From: Streptosporangium pseudovulgare
Lineage (GTDB): Bacteria > Actinomycetota > Actinomycetes > Streptosporangiales > Streptosporangiaceae
Reading direction: 5' to 3'
Length of the DNA: 64,000 nucleotides
Assembly (NCBI RefSeq): GCF_014648055.1
Contig: NZ_BMQJ01000015.1
Coordinates: forward strand, 186,001-250,000
The notes below the pieces were generated by a model that worked only from the letters and a program-made list of their open reading frames with translations, did not search any database and was not told the DNA's origin. Shown piece by piece: positions 60,637-64,000 of the stretch; positions within the stretch are counted from its first letter, which is position 1; the number at the start of each line of letters is the position of its first letter. Made by a program: the position numbers and the translations under genes.

Positions 60637-61305
60637 ATGGCGACGTTCATCCTCGTACCCGGCGGCTGGCACGGCTCCTGGGCGTTCGAGGCCGTGGTCC
60701 CGCTACTGGAGCGCGCCGGTCACGCCGTCCACGCCCTGACCCTGACCGGCCTGCGGCCGGACGACGACGACGCGACGGTCGCGACCGCCAACCTCGACAC
60801 GCACGCCGGCGACGTACTGCGGCTCCTCGATCGCGCCCACATCACCGATGCGACACTGGTCGGCCACAGCTACGGCGGGATGGTGATCACCGCCGCCGCC
60901 GACCGCGCCGGCGGCCGGGTCTCACGACTGATGCATCTCGACGCCTATGTACCGCGCGACGGCGAGTCCTGCTGGTCATTGACGACAGAGCGCTACCGGG
61001 AGGCGTTCGCCGCCGGCGCCACGGCCACCGGCTACGCCGTCCGGCCGCCGGACGGCGGCGATCCCCGCCGCCGCCCTCATCCCCTCGCCTCGTTCCTGCA
61101 GGCGGTCCGGCTCACCGGCGCGCTCGCCCGGATCCCCCACCGGGAGTTCGTCTACTGCTCGGGCTGGGAGGACCGGACGCCGTTCGCCGGACTCCGCGCC
61201 CGGCTCCAGGCCGATCCCGGGTGGCGGGTCCACGACCTCCCGACCGGCCACAACGCGATGCGTGAGGCCCCGGAGGCGGTCGCCGCGCTACTGCTCGGCG
61301 GATGA
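60637..61305 (+). CDS. Alpha/beta hydrolase, esterase-like
   Basis: 222 residues, ATG 60637 with GAAGGGGAGAG upstream. LVPGGWHGSWAFEAVVPLLERAGH begins the fold, TLVGHSYGGMVITAAAD is the nucleophile elbow and DLPTGHNAMREAPEAVAALL gives the His at the end. Such proteins (EstA/RsbQ-like) hydrolyse small esters. It is divergent from the AraC gene with a 171-nt gap. Confidence 0.92.
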   Translation: MATFILVPGGWHGSWAFEAVVPLLERAGHAVHALTLTGLRPDDDDATVATANLDTHAGDVLRLLDRAHITDATLVGHSYGGMVITAAADRAGGRVSRLMHLDAYVPRDGESCWSLTTERYREAFAAGATATGYAVRPPDGGDPRRRPHPLASFLQAVRLTGALARIPHREFVYCSGWEDRTPFAGLRARLQADPGWRVHDLPTGHNAMREAPEAVAALLLGG

Positions 61306-61429
61306 CGACAGGACCCGATCCGCTACCGCCTTCAGCGGCCCTGCGGCGACCTGGGCGATCAAATGAAAAGCCTTCCTGAATATGCTTGGGCGCGTCGCTT
61401 CGTGCCGGGAACGTCAAGGAGACCCGTAA

Positions 61430-61873
61430 TTGGTGATCATCGCTCAGGAGACGTCGTTCGACGAGGCAGAGGTGGCCGAGCTCTACGACTCGGTCGGCTG
61501 GCACCCGTGGACGCGCGACGTCGCCCGGGTGTGCCGGAGCCTGGCCAACTCGCACCTGGTCATCACCGCCAGGGACGAGTCGGGCCGGCTCCTCGGCCTG
61601 GCACGGACGGTGTCCGACGACGAGATCGTCTGCTATGTGCAGGAGCTGCTGGTCAACGCCCGGCACCATGGCAAGGGCGTCGGGCGCCGGTTGCTGGAGC
61701 ACCTCAAGGACCGGTACGCGCACTGTCGCTACTTCGTCCTCACCACCGACCACGAATCCACCCCGGAAGGCCCCGCCAACCACGCCTTCTACCGCCGTCT
61801 CGGGCTGATCGAGCACCACGAGCAGGGCCTGTCGGCCTTCGGCCTGCGGGTACGCGACCCGAAGAGCCTCTAG
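61430..61873 (+). CDS. GNAT-type N-acetyltransferase
   Basis: 147 residues from a TTG at 61430 (AAGGAG 8 nt upstream; GTG 61433 is an alternative). Motifs: DEIVCYVQELLVNARHHGKGVGRRLLEHL (QxxGxG/A acetyl-CoA site) and FYRRLGLIEHHEQGLSAFGLRVRDP. Substrate unknown. Confidence 0.9.
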   Translation: MVIIAQETSFDEAEVAELYDSVGWHPWTRDVARVCRSLANSHLVITARDESGRLLGLARTVSDDEIVCYVQELLVNARHHGKGVGRRLLEHLKDRYAHCRYFVLTTDHESTPEGPANHAFYRRLGLIEHHEQGLSAFGLRVRDPKSL

Positions 61874-61950
61874 AACAACCCTTGGACGGGTACGCGCGGG
61901 GCCGTCTTCTTCTCGGGGACGGCTTGCCACGACAGGTGCACCCGTGACCG

Positions 61951-61977
61951 GGGAGCCCTCCTGCGCCGGGGGCTCCC
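61951..61977. terminator. Hairpin between GNAT and DUF397 genes
   Basis: GGGAGCCC and GGGCTCCC around an 11-nt loop in the convergent gap. Confidence 0.55.
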
Positions 61978-61991
61978 TCACGCCTGAGAGA

Positions 61992-62204
61992 TCAGAAGTC
62001 GAACTCGCCCTTCTTCGCGCCGTCGATGAAGGCGTCCCACACACTCGCGCTCAGCACGAACGGCGCCTTCTCCGGAGCCTCGGAGTCACGCAACCCGACC
62101 CGCCCACCGGACAACGGAGCCACCTCCAGACAGTTGCCCTGGTTGGACCCGCTCTTGGTGGCCTTGCGCCAGGCGGCGGTCTTCAGCTCGTCGCTCAGCT
62201 CCAC
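61992..62204 (-). CDS. DUF397 protein
   Basis: 70 residues from ATG 62204. WRKATKSGSNQGNCLEVAPL and VGLRDSEAPEKAPFVLSASVWDAFI are the DUF397 signatures, a small actinomycete domain often encoded just after an Scr1-type HTH regulator, as here. Its start overlaps the regulator's end by a few bases. It would work with that regulator in growth or development control. Confidence 0.92.
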   Translation of the reverse strand: MELSDELKTAAWRKATKSGSNQGNCLEVAPLSGGRVGLRDSEAPEKAPFVLSASVWDAFIDGAKKGEFDF

Positions 62205-62755
62205 AGTCTCTCCGCCTCTCTGATCAGGGTGAGGGACACATGCCGGGGCTGCGCCTCGGCACGCAGGATGTCGTATCTGCTGCGGACAGCATCGACGTCC
62301 TCCGGGCAGCTTGTCACGTGTCCATTGGTTGTCGATTCGATGTACGCCGCGTCCGAGTCCTCCGGAAGCTGCGCGATCACGAAGCCGCCGAGAATGCCCG
62401 TGGTCACCCCGAGGGTCAGGGGAATGATCTGGACGCCGATCCGCGGCGACTCTACGGCCTCCAGAATCGCCTGGAGCTGACGGCGCATGGCTTTCCTGCC
62501 GCCGATCAAACGGTGAAGGACCCCCTCGTCGATGATCGCCCGGAAAAGTGGTGGTTTTTCCCGGTTGAAGATCTGCTGCCGTTCCATCCGGGCAGCGACG
62601 GCTTTCTCCACCTGCTCGTCGGATATGCCGGGCTCGCCGCGAATGACGGCCCGCGCCACGGCGCCCCGGCCCGTTCGTGCCAGAGGACCTCGCCTGAACT
62701 GGATGCCGCCGCTGATCACGTCGCCGTCCCCCCTGCCAATCGGGAGACGGGGCAT
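62195..62755 (-). pseudogene. Scr1-like (DUF5753) regulator lacking its helix-turn-helix
   Basis: The frame contains DUF5753 from ARAVIRGEPGISDEQVEKAVAARMERQQIF through VQIIPLTLGVTTG to SRYDILRAEAQPRHVSLTLI. Full members have about 280 residues with an N-terminal XRE HTH; here only about 170 family residues remain and the leading part (MPRLPIGRGDGD and on) is unrelated. The HTH was probably removed by a deletion ending near 62660. The DUF397 gene downstream remains intact. Confidence 0.75.
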
Positions 62756-62858
62756 TGCATCCGAACGGAAAGTCCCGTTAGCAGAGCAGCGTTGAGCGGC
62801 TTGCCGTGATTTTCCGTTCAAATGCGTCTCGCCGAAGGGCTTTCACAGGTCATGACTC

Positions 62859-63203
62859 ATGCAGTCGGGTGGCCTGGACGGCTGTGACGCGGGCGGCGAC
62901 CGGCCGCCGCCGCTCGACCCGGCCTTCTACCGGGCCCTGGAGTCCCCCGCTGTGTTCCCCCGGGACACCCGGTTCGTCGCGGGGCTGGCACACGAGGCCC
63001 AGGATCCCGCCGACCAGCGGCAGGTGCTCAACATCGTGGAGGGCATGCTGTCGCGTGGACGTCTCGCACACCTGCGGGCTCGGCCGGCGCTCGCCGCAGA
63101 ACGCCCGGCACGCCCCGGCCAGAGCGCTCGCCCTGGCCGAGTCTTGAGCGCCCCTCCTCAGGTGCCGCTCACCACGGCTCCACGTCGGCCCCCAGGGCGG
63201 TGA
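62859..63203 (+). CDS. Doubtful small ORF
   Basis: A 114-codon frame, MQSGGLDGCDAGGDRPPPLD then DPAFYRALESPAVFPRDTRFVAGLAHEAQDPADQRQVLNIVEGML. The first 60 residues look protein-like but match nothing I recognise, and the rest is low complexity. It may be a decayed fragment. There is no ribosome site worth noting. Confidence 0.3.
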   Translation: MQSGGLDGCDAGGDRPPPLDPAFYRALESPAVFPRDTRFVAGLAHEAQDPADQRQVLNIVEGMLSRGRLAHLRARPALAAERPARPGQSARPGRVLSAPPQVPLTTAPRRPPGR

Positions 63204-64000
63204 TCCACAGGGCGCGGAAGGCGTGCCCCGCCCGGCCGTTGAAGTCCCCCGCCGAAAGCCCGGCGAGCAGGTTCACCACCGCGCCGAGATGCCCGCACGT
63301 GGCGGCCTGCACGATGAGCTGCTCGGTCGGGTGCTCGCGCTGCGTCCGCGGTGTCTTCATCAGCGTCGTGTGCGCCTCGGCCAGCGCCGCGAGGTCCGCC
63401 TGCGTGGGCCGGGGCCCGGGACGGACGTCGGCCTCGGCCCGGGTGAGGAGTTCCTCCCACGCGTACCCGTCCCCGTGGACCGCGGCCCAGTCACGGACCA
63501 GGTCCGGCCGCCCCAGAGAGGCGAACAACTCGGGCGCCTCCCAGCCGTCGAACCAGCCCTGCGCCTGCCAGGGCTCCGCGCCGTCGCGGAAGGTGAGCAG
63601 CTCACGGGCGAGGTCGTCGCGCCCGGTCAGGACCAGGTACGCCAGCAGCGGCACGCTGTAGAAGGTCGACGGAGTGTCCCCCTCCCGCCACAGGGCCCGG
63701 GCCTCCTCCACGCGACCGCATTCGATCAGCGCCCACGCGACCGCCAGACGGTGCTCCCCCGGATTGGTCTCGGGCTCGATCGCGGCCCGTGCCCGGCCGA
63801 ACCACGCCTCGGCCCGTACGTCCCCGAGCGCGGCGTAGGCGCCCGCCATCGACGAGGCGACGAAGGCCACGTTGTACTCGTCGAGCACGGCCTCGACCCC
63901 GGCCTCGGCGGGCGCCAAGAACGCGCGGGCCTCGTCGCGACGCCCGGCGGCGGCCAGGATCAGCGCCACGTCGGCCTGTCCCCTGACCCGTTCGGCCGCG
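63169..64000 (-). CDS. TPR-like protein (partial, runs off right edge)
   Basis: At least 277 residues; the frame is open to base 64000 (AAERVRGQADVALILAAAG at the edge), so the N-terminus is outside. It is made of helical pairs: ALILAAAGRRDEARAFLA, ALIECGRVEEARALWREG and AYLVLTGRDDLARELLTF, resembling tetratricopeptide or similar repeats. No catalytic motif. I do not recognise the family; partner binding is likely. Confidence 0.75.
   Translation of the reverse strand, partial: AAERVRGQADVALILAAAGRRDEARAFLAPAEAGVEAVLDEYNVAFVASSMAGAYAALGDVRAEAWFGRARAAIEPETNPGEHRLAVAWALIECGRVEEARALWREGDTPSTFYSVPLLAYLVLTGRDDLARELLTFRDGAEPWQAQGWFDGWEAPELFASLGRPDLVRDWAAVHGDGYAWEELLTRAEADVRPGPRPTQADLAALAEAHTTLMKTPRTQREHPTEQLIVQAATCGHLGAVVNLLAGLSAGDFNGRAGHAFRALWITALGADVEPW

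Overview
The window is high-GC DNA with GTG and TTG starts, purine-rich ribosome sites, ATGA/GTGA gene overlaps and actinomycete-only families (DUF397, Scr1/DUF5753, SARP/AfsR, acyl-CoA carboxylase epsilon subunit). It comes from an actinomycete; the genus cannot be read from the sequence. No rRNA, tRNA, insertion sequence or CRISPR array was seen.

Most of it (about 1 to 53.8 kb) is an enediyne biosynthetic gene cluster. Its core is a minus-strand operon from 34960 down to 21421: two DUF1702 proteins, an FG-GAP/UnbV protein, the UnbU-type membrane protein, the iterative enediyne polyketide synthase PKSE (1961 residues, KS-AT-ACP-KR-DH-PPT), the hot-dog thioesterase, a flavin reductase and a P450. 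Nearby are an ECF sigma factor/DUF5987/GMC oxidoreductase operon, a SgcJ-type NTF2 protein and a partial phosphopantetheinyl transferase at the left edge. This set resembles C-1027-like (nine-membered) clusters more than calicheamicin-like ones; that is an inference.

The accessory genes point to peripheral groups. CoA ligase, TDO-like and kynureninase-like genes (9885-13708) suggest a tryptophan-derived aromatic acid. Prephenate dehydrogenase, a free carrier protein and a two-component monooxygenase (46-50 kb) suggest a carrier-bound aromatic unit. RmlA suggests a deoxysugar. Acyl-CoA carboxylase beta and epsilon genes, a LeuA-type synthase, and transthyretin-like and YcaO-like proteins lacking catalytic residues are further accessory genes. 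Regulators are many: HxlR, LuxR/TrmB-like, MarR, ECF sigma, AraC, a LAL ATPase and a large SARP.

Two things stand out. First, four intergenic regions (962-1059, 4486-4583, 9766-9863, 50443-50540) share a long promoter-like element with fixed spacing, apparently a cluster-specific regulon signature. Second, there are two tiny secreted peptides, one with four GNTWG repeats (4616-4888, directly behind one of these elements) and one ending CCNPWG (42390-42548). Neither is a recognised enediyne apoprotein.

From about 53.9 kb rightward the content changes to flanking genes with much decay: a homoprotocatechuate dioxygenase with a 1-nt frameshift, a TPP-enzyme start joined to a 5'-truncated semialdehyde dehydrogenase, a 3'-truncated aminotransferase and an Scr1-type regulator lacking its HTH. 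Intact hydrolases, a GntR regulator, an AraC regulator and a GNAT enzyme lie among them. A TPR-like protein runs off the right edge.
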